Shown piece after piece: positions 1 to 7,992 of a stretch of 64,000 nt of DNA. Under the pieces are notes generated by a model. It did not search any database. It was not told where the DNA came from and saw nothing but the letters and a program-made list of their open reading frames with translations. Both the position numbers and the translations under genes were made by a program. The stretch spans positions 1 to 64,000 of the forward strand of contig NZ_FQZG01000015.1 in assembly GCF_900141915.1 (NCBI RefSeq), written 5' to 3'. Source of the stretch: Tessaracoccus bendigoensis DSM 12906. Lineage in GTDB: Bacteria; Actinomycetota; Actinomycetes; Propionibacteriales; Propionibacteriaceae. The stretch's first letter is position 1; the number at the start of each line of letters is the position of its first letter.

Positions 1-18
1 CTGTGGTTGGGTGCGGGA

Positions 19-110
19 TTTGAGCAGGATTTGCATGTCATTGCCGAGGCTGCGGCATTGTCAGCAGACGATGCGGCGACACCCGCTTTGAGTAGCGGAT
101 CCTGCTCAAA
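19..110. repeat. Inverted-repeat intergenic element, distant member of family C
   Basis: The arms TTTGAGCAGGAT (19-30) and ATCCTGCTCAAA (99-110) are perfect inverse complements separated by 68 bp. The TTGAGCA ends match the outer ends of the two better copies at about 18.4 and 20.6 kb, but here the next bases are GGAT instead of CTAT. It lies just beyond the 3' end of the CAP-domain gene. The loop has no obvious coding content and function is unknown. Confidence 0.5.
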
Positions 111-188
111 CTTCTGGGACCCGGCCCCGGCCCCGGACGCCCAGACCCGGCCACAACCGAGAGAGTCCTGAGCCCGACCCGTCCCCGA

Positions 189-1151
189 TCAGCCGAAGAC
201 CACCATGTTGTTGAAGACATCCTTTTCCACCAGGCGGTACGAGCCGCCGGATCGCACCGCCACCGTCGCGGCCATGTAGCTGTGGCACCCGTTGCGGCCC
301 GTGGCGGCCGTGTCGCATTCGGTGCGCCATTTCCGCCCACTGCTCACCCACGACACCTTGGCGCCCACCACGCCGTTGCCGCCCAGCGGGTTACCCTTCC
401 AGAGGGCACGCGCCGACGGCGCGTACGTCAGGTTGTTGAACACCCACCCTGACGACCAGATCTCGGTGCGGCACCGTTTCGTCTGTGAATAGGCCTCGCA
501 GGAGGTCTTCCACAGCCGTCCGTTGACGTTGTGGGTGCCGGGCGTCAGATAGACGTTGATGCTGCTCGGTGGGACGGCGGTGAGCGTCGGGTCCAGTGAG
601 GCGAGCCAGGCCGCCCCGGTGGCGTACGTCTTGCCGGGGCTGGACGGGGTGCCGTAGAAGTTGGTGGCGCTGAAGGTCCACTCACCGGTGTCGGCCTGGG
701 TGAAACCGATGGCGATCGTGGTGTAGGTGGCGTTGAGGATATTCGCGCGGTGCCCTGCGGACTTCATCCACCCGGCGACGAGGTCGGCGGCGGTCTCGCC
801 ACGTAAGCCGCCGACCACGTTTTCGGCCCAGTTCTGCCCGCCGAGGGCGATGTTCGGGACGGTGTTGTGCCAGATGGTGCCGTTGTTCCGGGTGGCCAGC
901 TGGTTGGTGAACGGCTGCGTCACCCTCAACGAGATGTCCGGGGAGAAGACAAGCGGTTTGAGGCCGTTGTCGCGTCGGGCTCTGTTGTGTTCGTCGAAGA
1001 TGTCGGCGATCATCTGCGCCTGTCCCTTTTGCTCCAGGGCAGGGGACCCGACGGCATGGGCCAGGGGACTGAACCAGACGGTGACGAACGAGATGATCAG
1101 GAACAGCGCACACAGCGACGCGGCGGGGCGCCGACTCAGGTAAGAGGCCAT
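189..1151 (-). CDS. Secreted CAP/SCP-domain protein with C-terminal W..C repeat module
   Basis: This 320-residue protein starts with a signal peptide (charged SRRP, hydrophobic core, cleavage near AHA-VG at about residue 33). A CAP (SCP/PR1) domain follows at roughly 40-165, recognisable from the DEHN, AENV and GHRANIL blocks. CAP proteins are secreted and often act at the cell surface, but the biochemical activity cannot be told from sequence. The last 110 or so residues hold a cysteine- and tryptophan-rich module (WKTSCE, WVFNNLTY, KWRTECDTAATG) that is also present in the NlpC/P60 protein at 13.8-14.7 kb. I chose the ATG at 1151 because the signal peptide begins there; the frame is open further upstream without a sensible N-terminus. 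The gene reads away from the convergent-free left edge and its 3' end faces a family C element. Confidence 0.8.
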   Translation of the reverse strand: MASYLSRRPAASLCALFLIISFVTVWFSPLAHAVGSPALEQKGQAQMIADIFDEHNRARRDNGLKPLVFSPDISLRVTQPFTNQLATRNNGTIWHNTVPNIALGGQNWAENVVGGLRGETAADLVAGWMKSAGHRANILNATYTTIAIGFTQADTGEWTFSATNFYGTPSSPGKTYATGAAWLASLDPTLTAVPPSSINVYLTPGTHNVNGRLWKTSCEAYSQTKRCRTEIWSSGWVFNNLTYAPSARALWKGNPLGGNGVVGAKVSWVSSGRKWRTECDTAATGRNGCHSYMAATVAVRSGGSYRLVEKDVFNNMVVFG

Positions 1152-1341
1152 GGGGGGAGAGCCTTCGGGTCGTCTCCACGTGACGGTGGAGAGTGATTTC
1201 AACACCCACGGCGGGTGCCGAAGGTGGTTCACATCCCCCTGTTCAGTTCCCCCGGCGGGAAATATAGCCATCCCTTCCGTGCCCGGCAATTCGGGATCAC
1301 CTTCCCTGAGCGGCCGGATGCGTGGACGCTATCCTGCTGCG

Positions 1342-1707
1342 ATGGACTCCTCGGAGGTACCGACCGGACGACGCAGCGGCAGCCGCGGCGCATGGTTCGC
1401 CTTGGTCGTGGCCTTGGCGATGCACCTGGTTCTGCTGTACCGGCCCGGCTCCCCGGAACCGTCCGAAATCGAGCTCTTCCCCCACCTGGACAAGGTCGCC
1501 CACCTCGCGCTTTTCGGGGCGCCCGCGTTCCTCATCAGGCGGGTGACGACGGCCTGGTGGCCGATCATCCTGCTTGCGGTCCATGCGCCCGTCAGCGAAC
1601 TGGTGCAGTACCTGTGGATTCCACGACGCAACGGGGACCCGTTCGACCTGCTGGCCGACGGCGTCGGTATCGCTCTGGGGGTCTGGGCCGCCAACCGATT
1701 CGACTAG
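1342..1707 (+). CDS. VanZ-like small membrane protein
   Basis: The product is 121 residues with about three to four hydrophobic segments (ALVVALAMHLVLL, WWPIILLAVHAPVSELVQYL, ADGVGIALGVWAA). The block FPHLDKVAHLALFGAPAF followed by SELVQ and DPFDLLADGVGIALG is the pattern of VanZ-family membrane proteins (HxxxYFxLG and DxxxNxxG type signatures). VanZ relatives are integral membrane proteins of mostly unknown role; in the vanA cluster VanZ gives low-level teicoplanin resistance. No resistance genes are nearby, so this looks like a housekeeping homologue. The ATG at 1342 is preferred over the longer open frame because that upstream part lies over the 5' region of the divergent CAP gene. The stop sits in three overlapping TAG triplets (CTAGCTAGCTAG). 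Confidence 0.65.
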   Translation: MDSSEVPTGRRSGSRGAWFALVVALAMHLVLLYRPGSPEPSEIELFPHLDKVAHLALFGAPAFLIRRVTTAWWPIILLAVHAPVSELVQYLWIPRRNGDPFDLLADGVGIALGVWAANRFD

Positions 1708-1746
1708 CTAGCTAGACGCGCAGGAGAGTTGCGATACCGACGCTGC

Positions 1747-2556
1747 TCAGCCGCCGAGGAACCTCGACTCATAGCCGACCCGCGCCGCGTGGTCCGACTC
1801 GTGCACCTGGTCTGGCACCAACCGGCGCAACACCGCGTCCCGCAACCGCTCAGGCAGCAGATCCACGACGCGCTTGGTCGGGCCGACGTATCCCGGCACC
1901 GTCACCTCGAAGCGCGGTCGCCCGACGGTGCGCACCACGGCCCGCGCCACGTCGGCTGGCTGCAGCAGTTTCGCGGCACCCGGTGAGGTGCCGACCGCCA
2001 TCGCCGTGTCGACCACCGTCGGCATGACCGCCGAGACCTTGACGCCCGAGCCCCGCAGCTCGGCGCGAACCGCCTTCAGGTAGCCGAGCGCGCCGTGCTT
2101 GCTCGCCGCATACGTCGCCTCGCCAGGGGTCGGTAGCACCGAGGCCGCGGAGGTGATCATGACGATGTGGCCCCTGCCCCTCGGCACCATCTGCCTGGCG
2201 GCGGCTTGAACCCCGTGGATGACGCCCAACAGGTTGACGTCGAGCATCGCCCGCGTGGCGCGCGCAGGCTCATCGCTGAAGGCCCCGACCCACATCACCC
2301 CTGCGCTGCCGATCAACACGTCGGGGGCACCCAGAGATTCCTTGACGGCCTCCAGGAACGCGTCGAACGAGGCCGCGCTGGTCACGTCGAGGTCGAGGCC
2401 GATCGCCGGGTCGCCCAGCTCGGTGGCGACCCGCCGGGCGGCGCCGCCGTCGAGGTCGCCGATCGCCACCCGCGCCCCCGTCAGCGCCAGTTCGCGCGCG
2501 ATCTCGCGCCCGATGCCGTTCGCGCCGCCAGCGACGGCGACCACCCTGCCGGTCAT
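1747..2556 (-). CDS. Short-chain dehydrogenase/reductase (SDR)
   Basis: This 269-residue NAD(P)-dependent oxidoreductase has the classical SDR marks: the nucleotide-binding AGGANGIG at residues 8-15, an acidic residue after the second strand (GDLDG, favouring NAD), the SAG strand, a catalytic Ser in ITSAAS, and YAASK with the Tyr/Lys pair. Substrate is unknown; the mid-section (AVRAELRGSGVKVSAVMP) is typical of classical SDRs acting on alcohols or ketones. The ATG at 2556 overlaps the TGA of the upstream monooxygenase gene (ATGA), so the two were a translationally coupled operon. An FMO plus SDR pair commonly oxidises ketone or alcohol intermediates. With the monooxygenase interrupted, the SDR may be under relaxed selection or may act alone. 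Confidence 0.85.
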   Translation of the reverse strand: MTGRVVAVAGGANGIGREIARELALTGARVAIGDLDGGAARRVATELGDPAIGLDLDVTSAASFDAFLEAVKESLGAPDVLIGSAGVMWVGAFSDEPARATRAMLDVNLLGVIHGVQAAARQMVPRGRGHIVMITSAASVLPTPGEATYAASKHGALGYLKAVRAELRGSGVKVSAVMPTVVDTAMAVGTSPGAAKLLQPADVARAVVRTVGRPRFEVTVPGYVGPTKRVVDLLPERLRDAVLRRLVPDQVHESDHAARVGYESRFLGG

Positions 2557-3929
2557 GCCCGGGCCCCCGCCCTGGCTCGACCCTGTCGTCGTTCCCGCCG
2601 TAGATCCCACAGGAAATGGTCGAAGTCGACCTCCATCGTGTGACGCGGAGAGGCGTAGAACTGGCGCTTGTTGCGCTCATGGTCGCGTCGCATCGTCTGC
2701 CTCATCCGGGTCGGCGGCGGGGCGGCGTAGCGGCCGGTGAGGATCTCGGCGACCCACGCGCTCTGCGCCTCCGCGAGCGGCATGACGGCACCTACGGGTT
2801 GCAGCAGCCCGATGAAGTACAGCCCGGGAAGGTCTGGGTGGAGCGTCCGTTCGAACAGCGGGAACTCGTTGTCCTCGGGGTTGACCAGAGCGGGGTCGAG
2901 GAACGGGAAGGTGACGTTGTAACCCGTCGCCCAGACGATGAGGTCGGCCTTGGCCCGAGTGCCGTCGACGAACACGACGCCGTCGCCGTCCAGCCGCTCG
3001 ACCCCGGGTCGGACGGTGACGCGACCGGCCGCGATGCAGGCCCGGATGCGGTCGGATTGCACCGGATGCGACTGGCCGGGACGGTGCGGCGGCTGCGGGA
3101 GCCCGTAGCGGGCCAGCCCGCCGGAGGTCAGCGCGCCGACCCTGAGCCGCAGCCCGGTCGCCCACCACGGTGCCCAGCCCGGGAGCATGATCTGGTCGCT
3201 GGGCTTGCCAAGTAGCCATTTGCGCAGCACCCACTGGCCGCGGCGGATCGACAGGTTGACGCTGCGGGCCCGGTGGGCGCCCTCCACGGAGATGTCCATG
3301 GCGGAGTTTCCGGCGCCGACGACGACGACGTCACGGCCGGCGAGCTGGTCGCCCGAGCGGTAGTCGTGCGCATGCAACTGGTCGCCGTCGAACGTGCCTG
3401 GGTAGGCCGGGTCGGGCCAACGCGGGTCCCAGTGGTGCCCGTTGGCCACGAGGACCGCGTCGTACTCATCGACCCGTACACCGTCGGGCCCCTCGGTGTG
3501 GACGAGCCACCTGCCCTCTTCGCCCCGCGTGACGCTGGTCACCAAGGTGTTGAACGTGATCTTGTCGCGGAACCCGAAGTGGTCGACGTAGTCCTCGAAC
3601 TAGGCCTGCACCTGGTCGTGGCGGGCGTAGGCGGGATAGGTCGACGGCATCGGGAAGTCGGAGAACGCCATGCGGGCGCAGGAGGTGTTGATCTCGAGGG
3701 TCTCGTAGCAGGCCGATCGTCCGTTGGGGTTCTGGAAGAGCCAGTTGCCGCCGATCGCGCCGCCCTGTTCGAAACAGTCGAAGGGGATACCGGCCAGGTA
3801 GAGGGCCTTTGCGGCGGCGATACCGCTCGACCCGGCGCCGATCACGCAGGCGCGGGGGAGGGAACCGTCGGATCGGACCGGGGCGGTGACCGCAGCGCTG
3901 CGGTCCTTCGCCTTGACGAGGTAGGGCAT
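2553..3929 (-). pseudogene. Flavin-containing monooxygenase interrupted by an in-frame amber codon
   Basis: Read through one TAG at 3602-3600, this frame gives a complete class B flavoprotein monooxygenase of about 458 residues. It has the FAD-binding GAGSSG near the N-terminus, the fingerprint FDGDQLHAHDY (FxGxxxHxxxY), the NADPH-binding GAGNSAMD, and the ATGY motif near the C-terminus. The protein runs normally up to HDQVQA, hits TAG, and continues in the same frame with FEDYVDHFGFRDKI, exactly as family members do with an aromatic residue at that place. A single TAC-to-TAG change explains it. The second half has no good internal start. The gene is therefore a recent nonsense pseudogene, a sequencing error, or a read-through gene. 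The intended product would oxidise ketones or heteroatoms using NADPH and O2, paired with the coupled SDR. Confidence 0.8.
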
Positions 3930-4029
3930 GAAACGAGAGTATCGCGCCGCACATGGCGGTTGGCAAGGCATTTCGGACAGGGGGAAGCCGTAAATGGAGG
4001 TCGGCCGAAGGTGCCGCTAGTCTTGTGTT

Positions 4030-4935
4030 ATGACGGACACCCGGCGCAGCGCGCCCGAACTGCCCGGCTACCGGGATGGCAGGCTCCATTCGATCGCCGA
4101 CCGCCCGATCACCCTCTTCACCGACTTCGACGTCGATGCCTATGCGCGAAACGCGCGCGGCCGGATCAAGGTCGCCAAACCCAAGGTCAAGTCCATCCCC
4201 GCAGGGGTCCGCGACGACCTGGCCTTCCTGTGGCGGCTCGACAGCGCCGCGCTGTCCGAAACCCGTGCCCTGCTGGCGAGTTGGTCGGGCAACGAGGCCC
4301 GGATCACGGCCTTCATCGCTACCTGGGCCTATGAACGACTCTGGCTTGCGCACGCCGTGCGTGACCTGCTCACCGCCGACGGCAGCGACCTGCCCGAGCC
4401 GCTCGGCCGCGATTCGCTGTTCGCGAAGGCCCGGAACTACTACGTCGAGCACGCCCTGCCGATATTCGTCCCAGTCTGGACCTCGGTGGCCGGGGAATCC
4501 GTGACGGCCGGTCACATGGCCCGTCTCGCGGTGCAGGAGGCGTCGCTGCAGGCGGCCTACGCCGCGCTGCTGCCGCGCTTGGGCGGTGAAGGCCGCCGCG
4601 TCGTCCAGGAGATAGTCGACCGACGCGACGAGATGATCAGGTTCTTCCGGATGGAGGCCTCCGCCCGCATCTCCCGTTCGCCGCAGGAGGCCAGGATGGC
4701 CAAGCTGCACCTGTTGCAGACCTGGCGCCCCTTCAGGGTCGTCGGTGCACCCGACCCGGACGAGGAACGCGCGCTGGCGTCGATCTTCCGCACCCCGCTG
4801 GACCGGCTGAGGCTCGCCGACGCGGACGCCGGGCTACGTCGTCTGCTGATGGAGCGTCCCACCGGATTCTGGGGTGCGGCCACCCCCACCCCTGGACTAC
4901 TTTCGCGAAAGGACCACAGTGGCGTTCGATCTTGA
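4030..4935 (+). CDS. Ferritin-like helical protein lacking di-iron ligands (paralogue of next gene)
   Basis: The 301-residue product is mainly helical with no signal peptide. By hand it aligns with the following di-iron protein: FIATWAYERLWLAHAV matches FMTTWNREEFWHGEAL, GHMARLAVQE matches VHMTWGAANE, and IVDRRDEMIRFF matches IAKQETRHVAFY. In these blocks the ligands of the neighbour fall on other residues: Glu77 on Arg103, His80 on Leu106, Glu171 on Arg199 and His174 on Met202. Only the NE/QE glutamate (Glu170) survives clearly. It is therefore likely a metal-free pseudoenzyme, perhaps a partner subunit for the neighbour. Its end overlaps the next start by 17 bp, so the two are co-translated. 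No convincing ribosome-binding site precedes the ATG, so it may be leaderless. I do not recognise a named family. Confidence 0.6.
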   Translation: MTDTRRSAPELPGYRDGRLHSIADRPITLFTDFDVDAYARNARGRIKVAKPKVKSIPAGVRDDLAFLWRLDSAALSETRALLASWSGNEARITAFIATWAYERLWLAHAVRDLLTADGSDLPEPLGRDSLFAKARNYYVEHALPIFVPVWTSVAGESVTAGHMARLAVQEASLQAAYAALLPRLGGEGRRVVQEIVDRRDEMIRFFRMEASARISRSPQEARMAKLHLLQTWRPFRVVGAPDPDEERALASIFRTPLDRLRLADADAGLRRLLMERPTGFWGAATPTPGLLSRKDHSGVRS

Positions 4936-5707
4936 GAAGTACGCAGAGACCTCCGATCGGGTCAGATGGGAGGATCTCGACCTCGACATCTTCGACGAGC
5001 AGCCGCTCGACCAGGAGACGCTGAGGTCGCTGCGCTACATGTGCGACGTCGAATACCACACCTCCTGCTACCTGCGTGACCTGCTGGTGACGCGCTCGCA
5101 CCGTGAGGATGAGGCCCGCGGCTTCATGACGACGTGGAACCGTGAGGAGTTCTGGCATGGCGAGGCGCTTTCGGCGGTGCTGAAGAAGCACGACATCTAC
5201 GTCGACTACGACGAGTTGAAGGCCAAGCGCGTCAAGCTCGGGTGGCAGTTGGCGATGGGGCCGGTCAAGCAGGCGACCGGCTCGAACCTGGTCGGCGACG
5301 ATTTCATCGCCGTCCATATGACGTGGGGTGCGGCCAACGAACTGTCGGCCGTTTCGGCCTACCGGCGGATGGCCGACATGCAGGACCACCCCGTCCTGTC
5401 GCCGCTGCTGGAGCGGATCGCCAAGCAGGAGACCAGGCACGTCGCGTTCTACACGACGCAGGCGCGCGCGAAGCTGGAGGAGTCGACCAGGGCGCAGAAG
5501 ATCGTGCGCTGGGTGATGTCGAACGTGTGGAAGCCGGTCGGCTCCGGGATCATGGACGACAAGGAGATCCTGCACGTCATGCGCCACCTGTTTGAGGGGC
5601 ACGGGGACGAGTTGGACAAGTTGGATCAGCGGGTGCAGAGGTTCCCGGGGCTGGACGGCATCACGATCTTCAAGACGGCGTTCCGGAAGATCGGCGTCGC
5701 GGTCTGA
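4919..5707 (+). CDS. Ferritin-like di-iron protein (acyl-ACP desaturase-type fold)
   Basis: This 262-residue protein carries a full set of carboxylate-bridged di-iron ligands in the order of acyl-ACP desaturases and related oxygenases: Glu45 (VEYH), Glu77-x-x-His80 (EFWH), Glu141 (ANE) and Glu171-x-x-His174 (ETRH). It probably uses O2 to oxidise or desaturate an organic substrate; the substrate cannot be told. I chose the GTG at 4919 because AAAGGA lies seven bases upstream; an in-frame ATG at 4874 lacks such a site and lies deeper in the upstream gene. The 17-bp overlap with that gene implies coupling. Downstream lies a long repeat array rather than another gene. Desaturase-like fold is moderately sure; exact function unknown. 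Confidence 0.7.
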   Translation: MAFDLEKYAETSDRVRWEDLDLDIFDEQPLDQETLRSLRYMCDVEYHTSCYLRDLLVTRSHREDEARGFMTTWNREEFWHGEALSAVLKKHDIYVDYDELKAKRVKLGWQLAMGPVKQATGSNLVGDDFIAVHMTWGAANELSAVSAYRRMADMQDHPVLSPLLERIAKQETRHVAFYTTQARAKLEESTRAQKIVRWVMSNVWKPVGSGIMDDKEILHVMRHLFEGHGDELDKLDQRVQRFPGLDGITIFKTAFRKIGVAV

Positions 5708-5739
5708 GCCTTGGGGGATTGACGCACCGACGCCGGGAC

Positions 5740-5976
5740 ACCAGCGATCGTGCGTCGATACCAGCGGTATGGCTCGATACCCGCGTTAGCGCGTCGACAC
5801 CAGCGTTAGCGTCGATACCAGCGTTAGTGCGTCGACACCAGCGTTAGTGCGTCGACACCAGCGTTAGTGCGTCGACACCAGCGTTAGTGCGTCGACACCA
5901 GCGGTATGGGTCGATACCAGCGATATACGGCTGGTGACGATGGATAACGCTGGTGTCCGCTGAACAGTGCTGGTGA
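5740..5976. repeat. Family A phased iteron array, copy 1
   Basis: ACCAG-type motifs start at 5740, 5760, 5779 (as ACCCG), 5799, 5817, 5837, 5857, 5877, 5897 and 5916, then the inverse CTGGT at 5931, 5950 and 5970. Spacing is 18-20 bp throughout. The turning point is the 20-bp centre ACCAGCGATATACGGCTGGT at 5916-5935. Part of the left arm (5817-5897) is an exact 20-bp tandem repeat of the type GTTAGTGCGTCGACACCAGC. The same plan, with the same 15-bp distance across the centre, recurs at 16.7 and 41.0 kb. This copy sits between two convergent 3' ends. It codes for nothing evident. Confidence 0.85.
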
Positions 5977-6043
5977 CGCTTCGTCACTGACCGCACCCCG
6001 TGGGCGGAGCGGGTCGGGCCCGTCGTCCTGAAGGGCCACGATG

Positions 6044-6100
6044 GGCACTGGCCAATTCTCGTGGTGAGACAGATCAGAATCGGCCATTGGTCGATTTTCG
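6044..6100 (-). repeat. Family B palindromic element, copy 1 (diverged)
   Basis: Read on the minus strand it has GAAAATCGACCAATGGCCGATT, then a CTGATCTGTCTC spacer, then AATTGGCCAGTGCCC. It is a diverged member of the family whose best copies are at 35.5, 35.8 and 48.2-48.4 kb. It lies directly beside family A copy 1 and before a decamer tandem repeat. Confidence 0.65.
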
Positions 6101-6120
6101 GGAGTGCGTGCGTGGGGCCG

Positions 6121-6230
6121 AGCGGGGCCGAGCGGGGCCGAGCGGGGCCGAGCGGGGCCGAGCGGGATCGAGCGGGGCCGAGCGGGGCCGAGCGGGATCG
6201 AGCGGGATCGACCGGGATCGAGCGGGTCTG
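6121..6230. repeat. Decamer tandem repeat AGCGGGGCCG x11
   Basis: Eleven head-to-tail 10-bp units of AGCGGGGCCG, with AGCGGGATCG variants at units 5, 8, 9 and 11 and one ACCGGGATCG, run from 6121 to 6230. The region carries no plausible gene although long frames cross it. Together with the family A and B elements it fills the 686-bp gap between the di-iron gene and the helical-protein gene. The remainder (6231-6393) shows nothing I recognise. Confidence 0.8.
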
Positions 6231-6393
6231 GTCTGGTGCGAGGATCAGCGGATGGCGACGACGTTGGCCAGACTCTCGCACGGAACGGGCTCGAACCAGC
6301 GGCGGGTGGCGACAGGCACGGGCACGGCGCGCTGCGCCGAGCCCGTGCATACCGATTGCGGCGCCGTCGGGGATCCGAAGGCTCCGCGTAGGC

Positions 6394-7287
6394 TCAGAAG
6401 TAGTTGGCCTCGAGGCGTTCCTCAGTCGTCCTGACGATCTCCGCGTAGTCCGCGCCCAGTTCCCTGAGCTTCGCCAGCGGTGCAATCAGTGCCTCCGGCG
6501 TCCACTCCTCTACGGCGGCCGCGGTCACCGAAAGTGCTCTCGAAGCCTCACGGGGCTTGAAGTGAGCGTCATCGAGATCCTTCTGCTTCCGGGCTATCAG
6601 CCCGGCATAGGCGGCGTCCTTCTTCTCGTAAGCCTCGATGCTCAGCTTGTCATTCGCAAGGTCATCGATCAGTGCGGCCTGAAGCCGCTTCAGTCGGATT
6701 AGTGCATCGTAGGCCGCCAAGGCCAGGTCGAACTGCGCCTCATTCTTGACATCGTCGATGCTCTGCATGAACCGGTAGAAGATCGCGGTCGCGGTAACCG
6801 CTTCACTGCCGAAGGTCTCATCGTCTTGAATGTTCACGGACGAAGCCCTCAGGAAGGCGAACAGGCCAGGGGCCAGGCGCGTCATCGAGAATGCAAGCGC
6901 GCCCGATGCGGTTGACGATGTCTTAGCTGCTTCAGCTACGCAGGTGACAAGATCGCCGTAAGCAGCAAGAGCCTTCTCCGACATTGCGGGCGCCGAAACT
7001 GAGGGTTCTTTCGCGGCAGCCACGGCTTCCAGTGCCTTCATGATTACGGCGGCGACCTTGTCGAGGCTGAACTCGCTCGTGTACTCGACCTTGATGTCCG
7101 AGTTGAAGTGAACCTGACGTCCGTCGCTAACGTTCGCCGCTTTGAAGTGCGCGTCGATCTGCGAGAAGAACTCCGCCTTGGTGGTGGCTTCGTCCCGCTT
7201 GAGCATCTCCAGCAACTTGTTGATCTGGTTGTTGGCTTCCTGGGTCTTGTCGGCGACTCGCTCGACTGACGGTGTTCTGCAGGCCAT
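6394..7287 (-). CDS. Predicted all-helical protein of unknown function
   Basis: This 297-residue protein is rich in Ala, Glu, Lys and Asp and is predicted by eye to be almost entirely helical, including several heptad-like stretches (EANNQINKLLEMLKRDE, RLKRLQAALIDDLANDK). It has no signal peptide and no clear membrane span. The start is firm: AAGGAGCAAGCC stands just before the ATG. It follows the 123-residue gene by 32 bp and both read leftward, so they form an operon. Base composition and codon use (AAG/GCT/TCA, many A/T third positions) are clearly less GC-rich than neighbouring genes, which suggests acquisition by transfer. A helical pore-former or antigen-like fold is possible but I do not recognise a family and assign no function. 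Confidence 0.6.
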   Translation of the reverse strand: MACRTPSVERVADKTQEANNQINKLLEMLKRDEATTKAEFFSQIDAHFKAANVSDGRQVHFNSDIKVEYTSEFSLDKVAAVIMKALEAVAAAKEPSVSAPAMSEKALAAYGDLVTCVAEAAKTSSTASGALAFSMTRLAPGLFAFLRASSVNIQDDETFGSEAVTATAIFYRFMQSIDDVKNEAQFDLALAAYDALIRLKRLQAALIDDLANDKLSIEAYEKKDAAYAGLIARKQKDLDDAHFKPREASRALSVTAAAVEEWTPEALIAPLAKLRELGADYAEIVRTTEERLEANYF

Positions 7288-7319
7288 GGCTTGCTCCTTG
7301 GGTGGGTTGGGGTGGTGGG

Positions 7320-7691
7320 TCAGAGGTTTGGTAGGAATCGAATGAGGCGCTCGGCCGCCTGCGAAGCTTGAAACAGCCGGAATCCAGGGCTGCCGCGATG
7401 AGTTCGGACGTCGTTGAAGGCATCGTTGAACGGTGCGGTCTGCTGCGGGCCGAGAAGCACGACCTGCTGCCCGTTCTTCTCAAGTCCGATGAGGTTGTCC
7501 CAGCCGAACGGGGCGCCATTTCCGCCGTTCAAGGTAATCCAGTTCTGAACGCCGTCCCAATAGGCAAAGTAGGCGGCGAGCATTGGGGCTTGATTGGCAA
7601 GGGTTGAGGCGCTCCAGGTAGCCAGGTTCGGCGGTGGGAACGGATGGGGATTCTGCATTTGCGCAGCCAGTTGGGCAGGGGTAAATGGCAT
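7320..7691 (-). CDS. Small protein of unknown function, first gene of a two-gene cassette
   Basis: This 123-residue protein opens with MPFTPAQLAAQMQNPHPFPPPN, is rich in Asn, Gln, Pro and aromatic residues (AAYFAYWDGVQNWI), and ends in a helical tail (ASQAAERLIRFLPNL). There is no signal peptide or membrane span. I chose the ATG at 7691 because GGAGAA lies eight bases upstream; the open frame continues upstream through what looks like a leader. It precedes the helical gene by 32 bp in the same direction and shares its lower GC content. A TACAAT hexamer on the minus strand at 7812-7807 could be its -10 box. Function unknown; a secreted-effector or structural cassette is one possibility. Confidence 0.55.
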   Translation of the reverse strand: MPFTPAQLAAQMQNPHPFPPPNLATWSASTLANQAPMLAAYFAYWDGVQNWITLNGGNGAPFGWDNLIGLEKNGQQVVLLGPQQTAPFNDAFNDVRTHRGSPGFRLFQASQAAERLIRFLPNL

Positions 7692-7992
7692 GGCGATTCT
7701 CCGCGTGGTCACGATCAAGTGTGGAGACGGTCCCAGTGCTGCGGAGCAGATCGCTCTGCGTCGGAACTGATGGGATCGGCATTGGCGCGCCGGAAAGAAC
7801 AAGATGATTGTAGAAAGAATGTTGCGGCCATACCAGGTACTTTCGTGCCGCGTGGTAGGGACTATCGACCCCATGCCCCAGACGAACGACCCCTGCGGTC
7901 GGGCACTTTAGTACTGCTTGAGAGCACTGTCGGGCGGATCGTGTGGTCGACGGTTGGGTAGCCACCGTCGGACGGCGGTGCAAGACTGTCCC
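7692..7992. other. Intergenic region between divergent genes
   Basis: This 300-bp stretch separates the leftward two-gene cassette from the rightward PPK2 gene. Its left two thirds is less GC-rich than the genome and holds a possible minus-strand -10 TACAAT (7812-7807). The right third returns to typical composition. I see no short gene, hairpin or repeat family member. It looks like the edge of the acquired cassette. Confidence 0.4.

Noticed and set aside
3600-3602. Pyrrolysine or programmed read-through at the amber codon
   Set aside because: No pyl genes or read-through signal are visible and actinobacteria of this type are not known for it; nonsense mutation or error is simpler.
3466-4710. 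Long 414-codon frame on the minus strand
   Set aside because: It runs antisense across the ferritin-like gene and the monooxygenase 5' end; composition is that of an opposite-strand shadow of GC-rich codons.
5740-5976. CRISPR array
   Set aside because: Period is about 20 bp with 5-8 conserved bases per unit, the motif inverts at a centre, and there are no unique 30-bp spacers or cas genes.
5844-6485. 213-codon minus-strand frame and its plus-strand counterparts
   Set aside because: They consist largely of translated 10- and 20-bp repeats and overlap the 3' end of a supported gene.
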